In this document: in pieces, positions 52,949-64,000 of the stretch
Position numbering within the stretch: position 1 is the stretch's first letter
Layout of the letters: each line of letters begins with the position of its first letter
Assembly: GCA_014281115.1 (NCBI GenBank)
Contig: JACONQ010000017.1
Span: 186,001 to 250,000, forward strand
DNA length: 64,000 bases
Source of the DNA: Laburnicola sp. R22_1
Taxonomy: Eukaryota > Ascomycota > Dothideomycetes > Pleosporales > Didymosphaeriaceae
Direction of reading: 5' to 3'
Made by a program: the position numbers and the translations under genes
The notes under the pieces: model-generated
Databases searched by the model: none
What the model was told of the DNA's origin: nothing
Seen by the model: the letters and a program-made list of their open reading frames with translations, nothing else

Positions 52949-54721
52949 TCAGGCAGTCGTCAGCGTACCAGTGTTTGCCACAGTTGGGGCGGAAGTACGT
53001 CCACCAGCATTTCCCTTCATGTTGTGAAGGGATATCGGAGGCTTATAGATGTCTGGCATCTTGCACCTGCGTCTCTCGTTCTCAGTGGGAGCGTACTTCG
53101 AACTACTCAGACCGGCTTTCTTCGGGTGCGGGCCAGAGTGTCTGCCTTTCTTGGGCTGTGCCTTGCATTTCGACTTGGCGAGCTTAGTAGCATCATTGTC
53201 GGAAGACCCGGAGATCTGCGAAAGGCGACGAAGCGTGGCCAGTGCGGTCTTCTTCTTTTGAGTGGGAGAAGGAGCTGGTGCAGGTGCAGACACCGCGGGT
53301 GCTGCTTGAGGCGACATTGTTGGCAAAGCGGGCGACGAATTGAGACTGGGAGTCTGTACAACAGCCGAGCCGAGTGTTGCTGATTTAAGGGCGGCTTGGG
53401 GAATGGATGTCGATTCAGGTGCGTCAAAGTCAATCAGGTTGCCAGTGATCAAGGTAGGTTCGGGCGCACAAACGTTGGATGGGGCGGGAACATCTTCCTC
53501 GGCGACATCGGGCTTCTCTCGCCACAAGCTCTTCAACTTTGAAGGGTCCGGAAACATACGCGCAGCAGGCATCTCCGTGCCCTGGATACCGACACCATCC
53601 TTGTCTTGCTGTTCTTGCTGCAGACGGCGCTCCATCCAACTCGGGCCGAGACTCTGGATCGCCATCTTCTCCTTGTACCACCGTGGCACCCTGTTGAAGC
53701 CAGTGACCACGCGCAGTATGTCGATCGGAGGCATCTCATGCTTGTAGATGCATCGAGAACCCCATGAACACTCTCCGTGTTGGATCCAATGGTTGCAGTA
53801 AACCTTCTGCTTCCGAAAAAGATCCCTCTCCATGTCCGGAGGGGCTGAAAGCGGGTTGATGCGCGCTTTCATCCTATTTCCATTGCTGACTTCTCTCATA
53901 CCACGATTATACTCAATCCCCGGAGAGACCAGACTAGTGTAGCTAGGGCGCAGCTCGGATTTGATACCATTGTCTGCATTTTCTGGCATGACGTCGTTCG
54001 GTTTCTTGATAGAAGAGAACCTTGTGTAGACGACACCTTGCTTGGTCTGATGCTTGTTGTCGAATACGACCGTTGAGCTAGGCTGCTGTTCCATGGCTAG
54101 AAGGGCACGTGCATAGTCATTGTGAAGATCGGATTTGCTGTCAGTATCCGCGTCCGCCTCGACAAGTTGATGGGGCTTAATGCTTGGAGAAGAACACGTG
54201 TAGCCAGCGAGCGATCGATCCTTGCTGTCGACTCCCACGTCTCGCTTAGCATGATGGTAGTCCTCGGCGCTTGTAGGAAGACACGTGCCAGTGCTCGACT
54301 CGGCCTCTTTACTACGGTCTACATCTCGCCTGACCTGATGGTGTTCGAACCTAGTAGGAGGATCCGTGCGAATTTGCGACTCAGTCTTGTCACTGCTGTC
54401 TGTGTCTTTGTTGGCATGATAATCTGGCGCCAGGAACCTGGGAGATACTGGAGATACCGGCGAAGGTGGCATTGTAGGTATGGGAGTCAGGGTCGATTTC
54501 TCCATCGGAAGGATAACGGCAGGCTCGGATGTGTCATCAACAAACTTCCACTTCTCCTCGGCCATCTGTCGCGGGCTCAGCTGACGAGGGACTCCTTTGA
54601 GTTGGTATGGAAGCTGGTCGATAGGTACGAGGGGGACCAGCGTATTTCCTGGCTCCCGTACGATATAGTACAGGAGAGGCTCCACCAGAGACGAAGGCGA
54701 GAGCTGGTGGCGAACTGTCAT
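52949..54721 (-). CDS. CCCH-type zinc-finger protein
   Basis: A single long exon; the start was set at Met 54721 (MTVRHQLSPSSLVEPLLYY), giving 590 aa; the open frame extends 35 codons further up to Met 54826. One zinc finger about residue 315: VYCNHWIQHGECSWGSRC, then IYKHEMP, spacing C-x8-C-x5-C-x3-H, which binds single-stranded RNA in known cases. After it comes a conserved stretch (VPRWYKEKMA, GPSWMERRLQQEQQ), and the rest is low-complexity, Pro/Ser-rich and probably disordered. The C-terminal region is basic (KCKAQPKKGRHSGPHPKK). Likely an RNA-binding regulator in nucleus or cytosol; target unknown. Confidence 0.85.
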   Translation of the reverse strand: MTVRHQLSPSSLVEPLLYYIVREPGNTLVPLVPIDQLPYQLKGVPRQLSPRQMAEEKWKFVDDTSEPAVILPMEKSTLTPIPTMPPSPVSPVSPRFLAPDYHANKDTDSSDKTESQIRTDPPTRFEHHQVRRDVDRSKEAESSTGTCLPTSAEDYHHAKRDVGVDSKDRSLAGYTCSSPSIKPHQLVEADADTDSKSDLHNDYARALLAMEQQPSSTVVFDNKHQTKQGVVYTRFSSIKKPNDVMPENADNGIKSELRPSYTSLVSPGIEYNRGMREVSNGNRMKARINPLSAPPDMERDLFRKQKVYCNHWIQHGECSWGSRCIYKHEMPPIDILRVVTGFNRVPRWYKEKMAIQSLGPSWMERRLQQEQQDKDGVGIQGTEMPAARMFPDPSKLKSLWREKPDVAEEDVPAPSNVCAPEPTLITGNLIDFDAPESTSIPQAALKSATLGSAVVQTPSLNSSPALPTMSPQAAPAVSAPAPAPSPTQKKKTALATLRRLSQISGSSDNDATKLAKSKCKAQPKKGRHSGPHPKKAGLSSSKYAPTENERRRCKMPDIYKPPISLHNMKGNAGGRTSAPTVANTGTLTTA

Positions 54722-56479
54722 TGTGACGAGGGTATAGCGGAAATATAGACTGATGTGGACGAGTGACGACAGTGGATTGGTTGTACGACGCTCTCGCAGT
54801 ATAGAAGATCGCACGAGGTAGTGCATTTGAGAGGGGAGAAGCAGGTAAGATATATGCTCGTTTAGACAAATTAGCAGGTCGCATACTTAGGCCTGATCAG
54901 GGCAAACGTCAATTTGTGCGCGGTGACACAGTTGACGAAAACCGTTTGCGAGGTTTTGTGATTATGGCTTAACCATTAGGCAACTAAAATTTGTTTGAGT
55001 GTGCCTAGGATTGGTGTTTGTTTTCAAGCTCTATTTCGATGGCGAAAGAAACAGCCCGCCGTTGTTGATGACACAGTCGACTTGACCGACTGTTGATTTG
55101 TTGGAGGTGACACTTTGGTTAGGCGCAGGTGTTGTTCGTGTGAGCCCTGCGCATGTGGTGGAGCCCTGGAGTGGAGACCCGGAGAGTGGGATGTCACGTG
55201 AGATGTTGTGGCCCGCGGCCCGGGCCTCCCAGCAGGAGCCGGCCAATCAGGCATGGCTTGCTTGCTACACTAGTGCAGCAAATACGCCAACGCCAACCTC
55301 CAACCTTACAACATCATAAACAACCATAACACCACCACCGTGAACCCTTTTAGGCTTTTTGAACTGACCATCATGCTGCGTGAGACCCAGACCTATGATT
55401 CGTAGCAATCCTCGTAGAGTCCGTGCACGGGCGGTAACCTTCTCCAATGACGCATCATCCACGCACGCCGCTGTTTTGCCTGTCGGTTCCCTCTGTGATT
55501 GACACGGATTGTCATTCTATTTTTTGAGAGTTTTACAAACATTTGCGCTCGGCACTGGAGACAATCGTTGGGTGGACTAAGACCAGCCCTAGCAACAACA
55601 TGCGAGGACGACAGCCGACGATTGAGCTGTTGGAAGATGGAGGACTTTGCGGTGGCTGTCTTGGTTTTCTCTCTGGCATGATTTAAATCTATTCTATCGA
55701 TCTGCCGCCGCTTTGGCTTGTTGCTTTACCCCAGGATTTGGATGACTGGGCCGTACTCACAATAGTAGTGAGCTCTTTCTGACATCTACAGAAAACACAC
55801 ATGAACAACGGCCTTGACATCTCCGACCCAATACCAAATAAATGCAACATATTTCTATTCCCAGCGGGGATCCGCAGGCGAGGCGCCACAAGTTGAGGAC
55901 GCGGAAAGCAGGCTACTAATGGAGGAGAATTATTTCAAGGATCGCCGCGTGTTTAATTCGCAAGATAGCTTGTGGTACAGATTCATGGCAGGCGTAATTG
56001 CAAGTAAAAATCGCAGACTGGATACACGGACACTATGAAAGATCACGAATGTGCGCAAGTTTCGCCCGGGGCGGGCGCAGAAACCACGGTACGGGCAACG
56101 AAAAGCACTGGACAAGGCACAGCACTAGCTACGTCACCTCGCGCTGCACTTGGGTCTAAATGTTACCGCGTTGAGTATTTTCAAGTGTATACTTGATCCA
56201 ACAAAAAGATAAGAGATAGCCACCATACTATGTGTGTGGGCGGTGATCATATGTCTCTCGTGGCTTGGACGTGTTCGTCTTGATTGTCTTTCACCACACG
56301 CATACTCTGTACCATTGTTGATATTCAATTCTTCCGTCGTTTTTCACTCATAACTCAACTAGGTACTCTCAACTCTTAAATTGCCCCAACCATAAATTCC
56401 CCGCAGCCCCCTCCATTCTACAACGAGGAAACTAACATGGAAGTCGTAGCTGCAACCCCACCAGACAGCCCATCGGACT
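54722..56479. other. Intergenic, no gene supported
   Basis: Upstream of the CCCH gene (5' leader and promoter) and of the next plus-strand gene. Short frames at 55024-55319 and 55814-56038 have no domain. Confidence 0.4.
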
Positions 56480-56947
56480 GTGGAGCAACGCCAGCCCGGC
56501 CTTGCAAAACTAGATCTCCAACTCTTCAAGCTTCTATGGCTCGCAACTACCGACGTCATAGAAAAGATACTCGAAGAAGGCATTCTCGACAACGAAGCCT
56601 GCGGTTGGGGCGTCTTCGGTCTGGCAGCGGGATACATGGCCCCATCGACCAATTCAGTCACGGATCACAAGTATTTCGACTCGCTCAAGCGGCGCCTTCA
56701 TGCTGCATTGGTGTCGCTGCCATCTCTGAGCCCTTCGCAGCGTACTAGGGGCAATTCTGGGGTGTATCCGTCTGAGCGCGTTCATATGATTACAAAGGCG
56801 AGGCGAGAGGTGCATATTTGCGCACAGTTGCTGATCCAGCAGTTCAAGAAGGAGGGATGGACTGGTGTGAGGTGGTGGCACGGTGCGGCCGTCGCGGAGA
56901 GGTGGTTGGAGAATCTAGAGTTGAGGCGTACGGCGGGGAGTGATTGA
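56480..56947 (+). CDS. Hypothetical protein, helical
   Basis: A 155-aa single-exon frame. It starts MEQRQPGLAKLDLQLFKLLW and continues ATTDVIEKILEEGILDNEAC, GWGVFGLAAGYMAPSTNS, YFDSLKRRLHAALVSL and ends WWHGAAVAERWLENLELRR. Amphipathic helices and normal amino-acid use suggest a real protein, but no domain is recognised. A competing ATG at 56437 lies in another frame; a spliced upstream exon is possible. Confidence 0.5.
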   Translation: MEQRQPGLAKLDLQLFKLLWLATTDVIEKILEEGILDNEACGWGVFGLAAGYMAPSTNSVTDHKYFDSLKRRLHAALVSLPSLSPSQRTRGNSGVYPSERVHMITKARREVHICAQLLIQQFKKEGWTGVRWWHGAAVAERWLENLELRRTAGSD

Positions 56948-57602
56948 GGGAGCGAAGTGGGTATCGGTCCAAGAGGTTTGAGGCTGAGAAGCAAGAGACT
57001 AGATTGAAGCTAAAAGAATATGATGGTACCGGGACCAGCGGCGGGCACCGTCCGATGACATGTTCCCGGGTGAAATAACAAGCCGCAAAAGGCCAGATTG
57101 AATGTTTGCGTGACGATATCAGCAGTGGTTCTTTGTGCCGGTTTTGCCTGCTCGGAAAAATGTATAACGGCTTCTATCTCTTAGACTGCTCGTTTCCCAC
57201 ATTCATTCTGTGCGCACCGGGCGTGTTGTGGACCTGCTGCGCAACATTGTGAAATTCCAACGTTGAGATGATCAAGAAGACTTCGCGTACGTTGGGTACA
57301 CGGAATAACGCTGTGAGGGAAAGCTGTTGGGGTGCTTCCAACGTTGCCCAGGTGATAGGCTACACTGGTGTACTTTCGCGGAGTTTTTCACCAAGACGAG
57401 AAACAACGAGTCGCCACTTCCTCATTCGGCGGTGACTGTCATGGCTAGGACTTTGGAAGGAAACTGCGAGTGGGTCCCCGGTAGCGCACAGCTCGAAAGT
57501 GAGACCTCTTCGCCCTTCTTATTTCCCCCCGCCACATAAATTCTACCCCAATCCGCCATCCCCACACGCTCAACCTAACTTGCGGCAAACCACCCTGCAC
57601 TC
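56948..57602. other. Intergenic, no gene seen
   Basis: Promoter side of the oxygenase-like gene. A CATAAATT box at 57535-57542 lies about 65 bp before its start codon. Confidence 0.4.
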
Positions 57603-60172
57603 ATGGCACCCAAAGACCGGGATCGTCACACACAGAACGCGCTGGCCGCCGCGCTTGCTGGTGTCAAGGCGGAAGGCACGTTCGCAACGCGCGGTACCCT
57701 CTCCCAAAAGGACTCGGATATCGACATCGGCTTCACAGTTAAAGGCATTGGGCAGATCCAGCTACCTCTCGAACCAGAAGATGCTGATAAGCTCAAAGCA
57801 AAGAGTCACCTTGAGTCTCTTTCCCACGGCGACAAAACAAATGCTGACGGCAACGTTCGCAACACCTGGGAGATCGATGCGGCCGAGGTATCATTTGCGA
57901 AGCAACCGCTATGGGATGCTTGGATCGCTCGTATGGCCGCTGGGGTCAAGAAGAACTTTGCCATTGCGGATCGGGCGCCAGTCATCGCGGAGCCGAACAA
58001 ACTGTTGATGTCCGAGAAGGGCTCCATATTTGAACTGCAGCATGGGTAAGTCCCAAACCGTACCATTTCATGCACCAAAATTTCTCCAACTGACATGTTA
58101 TAGTAGTTACAATGAGACTCCAGGCCACTTTGCGACCATGGTGGTGTCATTGCGCTCCAACCACCAAGGCGCCAACGTCCGAATTTCGCATGCCAATCAG
58201 ACGAAATATTTCATCACCGAAGGCTCCTCTTTCAGCCGCTATCAATGGCTAGCCTGGTGGACCAATGCTATCCACGAAACCAAGCCTCTCACCTTCGGCG
58301 TGCGATTAGTCCTCACGTACAATCTTAGACTTGCAGCCTCTCCATCGAAATATCTGATCTACTCGGAGGCCGATGAGATAGTCATGAAAGATAAATTGGA
58401 GCATGTCCTAAAGAAATGGACAGACAAAACACCACACATGATATGGTATATGCTTGAGGACGACTATTCTGACGACTCTCTGAACCGAAAGCTCCTCAAA
58501 GGCAACGACGCGCTTCGCTCAGGCGCTCTCGAGGCGATAGGCTCACAACTCGGATTCTCGCTTTTTCTATGCAAGATGGAGAAGAGCATACGATTCAATG
58601 GCAACACGAGGAGCCTCAAGGCAAGGCAGATCGTCAATCTAGACGGCACCGCATACTGCCAGAAGTTACAGGTTATTCCGGGCGAAATCGCGCAAGAGCA
58701 AGGCATTGGCTTGGAACGGGGCTCATTCATTGTGAGGTCGTCATTCATGACGTGAGTCACATATATTCTTTTCGGTCTGTAGGATTTTAACCACTAGTAG
58801 GTACATCAGCTACGCGATCCTATTGGTCCCTCCAAATCATCTTCCTGCACTGCAGGTGCGATGTTGGAGCGCCGAAGAAGACAGAAAACAGTTGGTACTG
58901 GGTTATTTGCGCGAACAAATGACCACGCTGCAGAGAGATGGTCGTGGATCGATTGACCCAGACGCTCGACAGATGATCGACGCCCTACTACACAACTTTC
59001 ATCACACAACGCGAGAGAAGGACGGCTATTCCTTCGAAATTGGTTTATCACGTGGTTGCCGTTTGTCGCCTGGAGAAATCGAAGCCATCTGCATATTTGC
59101 TCTTGAGCTTGACTGGGATGATGTGCTCCACTGCTGTTGTGAGAGGCTGGCAGGCAATTATCTGCCTGGCCTTTGGAAAGCTCTGGGAAACAAGGTGTTT
59201 CGATTCGCTTCCCTGAGGGTCGCCAACCTCTGCATGGAACTGCAACCCGATTTCGAACAGACTGTCAAAGCCTGCGATGGAATTTTCCAAGGTTACGAAG
59301 AAGCCAAGATGGAATCAGATGTTTCCGAAGATCCCGAACCGTTCAACATCAATTACTGGCGTGGGTTGTGGTATCGCGAAGCTATCAGCAAGTGGTACGT
59401 GCGCACCGATCAGGATCGCGATATACATTGCTTTCCCATCCTTTTGGCTGTGGGACACATTCTGGACGACCCATCCGTCACCTCTATGGTATATTCATGG
59501 ATTAATGGATGTTTTGTATCGCTCACATCCGAATCGCTAAGCAATTTCGTTCAGTATAGCGATATCATGGGCATCGTGATGGCACGCCAACACTTAAAGT
59601 TCTGCTTAGAAAAGATGTGTAGCAGAGGGTACAAGGAGCCTGCCTATGAACTTCACTACCCACCGCTTTTGGAATTGGGCCAGAAACTAGGAAGTCATGC
59701 ACCTGCAGAACTTCGGCAGGCGATCGACCTCCGAGGCAAAGACTTGCCACAGGTGCTTTGTTTCGTCGGGGAAGGGGTGAAGTATGATTCCTGGAAACAA
59801 CAGGTATCGGACGTCCTTGATTCAGCCGTTGAACATCTGTGGTACGAGAATAGGGTAAACATGTATGCAGACGTCTCAGAAGAAGATGTCCGCGACAACA
59901 GATGCCTGTCAGCAGGCTCAACGATCGCAGAAATCAAGCTTCTCGTGAAACATCTTCGGTCCCTGAACCTTAAGGAGACCTTGGAGAAACTATGGAACAA
60001 GCTAGCGGAGTTTCCAGAGCTTGATCTTGACGCGTTCGTGGAGTTGATCCCACAGGAGCGATTCAAGCTCGTGAAAAAGAAGCAGGAGGAGATTGCTCGG
60101 GCAAAGGAGGTATCGAGGATGGAGAATGTGGTTATGGTTTTTCGGGAGATGATTGATCAGGAGATGGACTGA
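57603..60172 (+). CDS. Large 2OG-Fe(II)-oxygenase-like protein
   Basis: Three exons, 57603-58045, 58104-58751 and 58798-60172 (introns 58 and 46 bp), 821 aa. Exon 2 holds a double-stranded beta-helix region like the fungal prolyl-4-hydroxylase-type proteins: GHFATMVVSLRSNHQGANV, RISHANQTKYF, WLAWWTNAIHETKPLTFG and VRLVLTYNLRLAA; the His of AIHE and the Arg of VRLVLTYNL match positions used for iron and 2-oxoglutarate. Whether the complete His-x-Asp...His triad is kept is unclear, since the Asp normally before the His (D-x-x-H-E) is Asn here. The C-terminal 450 aa (LSPGEIEAICIFALELDW, CCERLAGNYLPGL) are helical, unknown function. Both introns end in TAGTAG, so each acceptor can shift by 3 nt (exon starts 58104 or 58107; 58798 or 58801) without frame loss. 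Confidence 0.85.
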
Positions 60173-60518
60173 TGAGCTTACGCCCGTAAACATTGCGAAT
60201 GTCCAGGAGATGTTTGGCGAACCCGCGTGGATATCAACGATACTGGAGCATGCTGGGACCAAATAAGAGCTGTGTCAAGGACGGGGCAACGATGACTCTT
60301 GTCGAGTGTTTTGCTGAATGCATTCAGCAATGTCGAAACTCTGTCCATACCGCGCTGCAGGGCATACTTTTCGAAATGGATGATGTACCGAAATGTCTGC
60401 AGATGATGGGCTTCGACAGCGACCCGAAGTAGTTGCTGCAGTTAGCCACTGGTCATAATTCATCTTCATGTTTTAGTTTCCAAATTTGTGTTACGAGAAG
60501 CGTTTCATGAGGATATAG
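60173..60518. other. Convergent 3' region, no gene seen
   Basis: Lies between the stops of the plus-strand oxygenase-like gene and the minus-strand GH28 gene. Confidence 0.5.
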
Positions 60519-62080
60519 CTAACAATCCACGCCACGAACACCTCCTTCGGCTGTCCACTTGCAGCTCGCGGTCCCTGTGCTCGTCTTGTTCGAGCTGGTA
60601 TAAATGGTGTAATTCTTGTACTCAATGTTGTAACAAGGTTGTCTCGCCGAGCAGCTCACAGTCGCCGTCGTGTCCTTCCCATCCAGGTAGCCAGTAAAGT
60701 TCACCAAAGCAACGTTACTAACCAGCATATTCGACCTATATTTCATCAGTATCCCTACCCACCATCACTCGTTCAAAAAGGGTTGAACTTACGTCCCATC
60801 GAACGACCCATTATCGCCACTCTTCTGCGTAATCACACCCCCGGCCTTCGCCCCCCACACCTCAAAATTACTAAACAGCATATTCCGGACACCACCCCAC
60901 CCCCCGCCTCTAGGCTGATAATCGCTCTCGTAGTCGCGATCGCCGCCCTGGACGAGCTCGCCGACCCACGTCTTGATGTACACGGCGTTGCCTACGGAGT
61001 CTTGCGCGCCGCCTTTGATGATGCGGGCTTGGTCGATGTGGACGTTTTGGACGGAGGCGTCGTCGAGGTATTGGCCGAGGGAGCCGATGGCGATGCCGTT
61101 GCCGGAGTGGCAGGTTGCGTTGCGGATGTAGATGTTTGAGCTGCGGGGTTTGATGGCGATGCAGTCGTCGCCGCCTTGGTAGAGGAAGTTTGTGAGGCGG
61201 ATGTTGTGCGAGTCCATTGTGTCTTTTTAGCATTTTTTTGTTAGCTCGGTTTTTATTGTTTTTCGGTTTGGGGGTGGTACGGTGGTGGGAAGAGGAGAGG
61301 GAGACGTACTGAATCCGTCGGTGTTCTGGACCCAGTTCCATCCTTTGGGCGCTTCTGGACTTGTCGCGTTGGTGTAGATGTTGTCGAAGACCATGTTGGT
61401 GCCATTTTGGATGTTTATGCTCCAGAGTTGGGGTTGGAGGACGTAGAAGTTTCGGACGGTTACGTCGGAGACGTTCCAGAACATGAAGGGCATGGGGCGG
61501 CCGGGGCGGGTTGCTCCTGGGGACTTTGACGCATGGAGGGTCAGCGAATTGTCTGTAGTTGATGCTTAGATTTGGGTACGTACCACGGGTGGATCTCCCC
61601 TCTCGTCGTAGTACCAGAGCTGGCCGTTGCCGTGTATGCCGCCAGTCCCGTGGCCGTCGATGCGAATGTGGTCACCCGTTATGACGAAACCGGCAGCGTG
61701 GTTTTGGAAGGCGATGTGATAGGAATTGTTGCGCCAGTAAGCCAAGTCCTCTGAGAACTAATATTCACGTTAACGATTCTATGTACATGGGCTTGAATGG
61801 GATATCGCACCAGCCACTCGCCGTGCCAGTCAATTGTTACGTCGTTCAGTACGGGATTGAGACGAGAGTTGATATGGTACGTATTTCCTGCAGGGAAAAC
61901 GACGTCCCCGCCATTGTTGCAGTCGTTAAATGCCTTCAAAATTGTAGGCACGTCGTCTGTGGTGTTGGTCTTGCCGGGATGTACGGTACATGTCGGTCGA
62001 CCGTTGCGACTGCTGTGAGATATACTCTGACCAGCCGCAAGGCCTAGCAAAGCCAGGAACGACAGAGTAGAGCGAGTCAT
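60519..62080 (-). CDS. Secreted GH28 pectinase, probably exo-acting
   Basis: Five exons, 62080-61811, 61757-61584, 61523-61310, 61222-60793 and 60735-60519 (introns 53, 60, 86 and 57 bp), 434 aa. Signal peptide MTRSTLSFLALLGLAAGQS. Right-handed beta-helix with GH28 catalytic blocks: NTDGF (the NTD Asp), QGGDDCIAIKP (the DD pair), CHSGNGIAIGSLG (the block holding GHG in endo-polygalacturonases, here SGNG) and RIIKGG in the place of RIK. The N-terminal VPTILKAFNDCNNGGDVVFP is typical of the exo clade. Six or more N-glycosylation sites. It should hydrolyse alpha-linked galacturonides of plant pectin, or a related galacturonan, outside the cell. The third acceptor (AAAG at 61524-61525) is weaker than the nearby CCAG but alone keeps frame. 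Confidence 0.9.
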
Positions 62081-64000
62081 TGGAGTTCCTATGGCTAGTC
62101 AATCACGAAAGGTCCCGTAAGTGTAGAGACCTAGGAAGAGCAGTGTTTCAGAAATAATTTTGCATTTATTGTACACCATGGGGTTATTCTACCAGTGAGC
62201 GGAAGGCCGGGCCATATTCCACAAGCTTTTTCTATAGTTCTTATTTCTCCACGTTTTGGGCGATCTTCTGCGGAGAATGCGGAGGCCAAGACGGAGAAAT
62301 TGGAGAAGGAGCGGGTTCGGGAGAGTTAGGGCCGAGCATCGTTGTCACATTTGCACTTGCCATTCTCAGTCGAAAGACGGTTTATCAATGATCGCGACGG
62401 GGGCTTCGAGTTTTGTGGTCAGTAGATGGGAAGGTGGTCGTAAGATGGCCGTAAGATGGCGAACATCATCGAAAGTTGGGGCTGGATTGGTGAGCTCGGA
62501 TCTCCGAGACAAACCCGAGGGCCCGCCCTGAGCCTGTCACGTGCATACACACCTGTTGTTAATGCCTGGCTTGTCTTTCTTCTTCACCGCTACGACAATC
62601 ACCGATGTCAACAATTTATAGCCTATCGTGCGAATCTTCTCGCGAGAAGCATAAGATTGATGTCCCAAATTCAAAAGCTAGTGTGCTAGGTCACGCCCTA
62701 TCACGAGTCATCGCGCCTTCAGGTGGACAACCTGCTGCTTTTGGATTGAGAGCGTCAAAGCACCGAGACACATCGCGGGAAAGTCGGTGATTTTTTTAGA
62801 AACGGAGAGCCAGCGCCATATGAAATCTACATGACGGATCTTTTAGTCAAATTTGCAAAACGTATCAGTGTAGAGACAAAGTCTCCTGGCAACAAAAAGT
62901 GATTTATATGCAAGTCCACCATCTCAACTTACTGATTTTTTTTGTGAACAAAGCTGCATCCCACAACTATACTATAGTAAAAGAAAATCTAGCTATAACC
63001 TTTTTTTTCTGTGTACTCATTTTTTCATTAGAAAGGATGTAGATACAATTATGAGATATGGAGCGCACCAACTCTTCGCAATACTAAATCTTAATTGAAA
63101 CTCATGTTCTCTTCTTCACGGAATCTTGATCGTTCGAACTTCTCAGCACAAGACATATTATTTAGCGGATATTATTTTAAGTTGTGCAATGATCCTCACA
63201 GGAGGAAGTGAAGAACGACAAGCCATTATCTCGAACGCTGCTTTGTATAGGGACATACAGACAGTCGTGAAGAACTGACCGCATGTCGGCGAGCATGTTG
63301 ACTTCGCGCACAAAGAATCTCATGCAAGTCGCTCAGGAGATTTTCCAAGCGCGAAACACACATTAACACCTTCAAATGTGTCTTTTAGAGGCGCAGCAGC
63401 ACACACGTAGGAATGGAGAGACACGGACATGGGTTATGCGCTATGATGTTTTTAGGCGCAGCAGACATGCGGCAATTTTACGTGTTTTAGAAGTACCGCA
63501 GCGTACCACATACGTATGTGAGCTTTTCTTTTCAGGTAGATCGATAATTGATGCGTAAGTAAATAAAGAAGAGGTTCTGAAAGAGAAAGCAGTGGATCTA
63601 TATAGACATCCATCAACTGGACTCGTACACTTTACATACGTACGCGTGACGCAATGCTGGTACAACTTCACCCTCTGCAGTACGTCTGCTTGACCACTAT
63701 AAAACTATCTGCACATCGCCATCCTTTTTCTCCTAGCACTTGCACCCCGGGAAAAGAAACCTAAAATCTCTCGACGCATCAACGCATGGGAACGAAAAAA
63801 TCACGATGGTATCACCGATGTGGCTTTTGCCCTCCTGCGTCTTCACGAAAACTAGATTGGAGAGGTAGCAATATGTTTGCGATTCCCAACAGCCCTTTCT
63901 GACCACATGCTTATACAGTGCCGTCGTTGTACAAACAGTACAATATTTCAAAGCTTTTCTTCATCTTCAACTAGGCATAACGACACTCACCACCTTCACT
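62081..64000. other. Terminal 1.9 kb, no gene supported
   Basis: The first few hundred bases are the promoter side of the GH28 gene. Short frames at 62256-62531, 63376-63558 and 63441-63671 have no domain or signal peptide. T and A homopolymers occur near 62935 and 63000. Confidence 0.4.

Noticed and set aside
52949..54826. Alternative start at 54826 for the CCCH protein
   Set aside because: The extra 35 residues are basic/hydrophobic and lack the ordered look of the conserved start at 54721; kept only as an alternative.
1..64000. CRISPR arrays, rRNA genes, prokaryotic operons
   Set aside because: No regularly spaced repeats of the right size, no rRNA-like sequence, and the genes are intron-bearing and eukaryotic.

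Overview
The window looks like a filamentous ascomycete nuclear contig (Pezizomycotina, most likely a dothideomycete; the species cannot be told). Genes are split by short GT-AG introns of about 47-114 bp. The inventory is fungal: GET3, an ISWI remodeler, a mitochondrial release factor, a cyanovirin-N-homology protein, a 2EXR protein, GH28 and CDH-cytochrome secreted enzymes, and several small Cys-rich secreted proteins. Repeats carry transition-type decay typical of RIP (repeat-induced point mutation), and there are AT-rich gene-free blocks.

Region 1-24,100 is a mosaic of genes and pogo/Fot1-type DNA transposons. Five elements from four families lie here: A (1-1372, decayed, cut by the window edge), B1 (1873-3985) and B2 (21949-24061; same family, both exactly 2113 bp), C (14264-16392, intact, with a 625-aa open transposase) and D (19825-21924, decayed). 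B1, B2, C and D have TA target duplications at both ends, and A has a TA at its visible end. In all four families the terminal inverted repeat contains two direct copies of a motif with a 17-bp period. Between the elements lie a decayed RT-related rvt gene (4741-7276), gamma-glutamyltranspeptidase (8315-10201), divergently transcribed mitochondrial release factor 1 (10652-12042), a CVNH gene (17092-17531) and a membrane protein broken by a 74-bp duplication (18072-19584).

Region 25,300-34,200 holds a small secreted protein, a 14-TM-type MFS transporter, a hypothetical gene with one nonsense codon, an SH3 (Lsb1/Pin3-like) actin-regulatory protein, a frameshifted second MFS gene and GET3. A 1.6-kb AT-rich, gene-free relic block follows (34,561-36,200).

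Region 36,200-42,200 is rich in secreted proteins: a Cys-rich charged protein, a 122-aa six-Cys protein and a 245-aa Kex2-site protein with a possible CheD/CNF-like Cys/His core. A 2EXR protein follows. Region 43,370-48,200 has ISWI and a small DUF2231-like membrane protein. Region 49,676-62,080 has a CDH-cytochrome-domain secreted protein, a secreted protein destroyed by RIP-like mutations next to a relic repeat, a CCCH zinc-finger protein, a short hypothetical gene, a large 2OG-Fe(II)-oxygenase-like protein with two NAGNAG acceptors, and a five-exon GH28 pectinase. The last 1.9 kb shows no convincing gene.

Exon boundaries were derived by eye from frame continuity, GT/AG dinucleotides and family homology recalled from memory; no alignment was run. 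The genes do not form an obvious cluster with one pathway. The clearest shared theme is genome defence: RIP-like transitions in repeats and in at least one neighbouring gene, alongside one transposon that has escaped.
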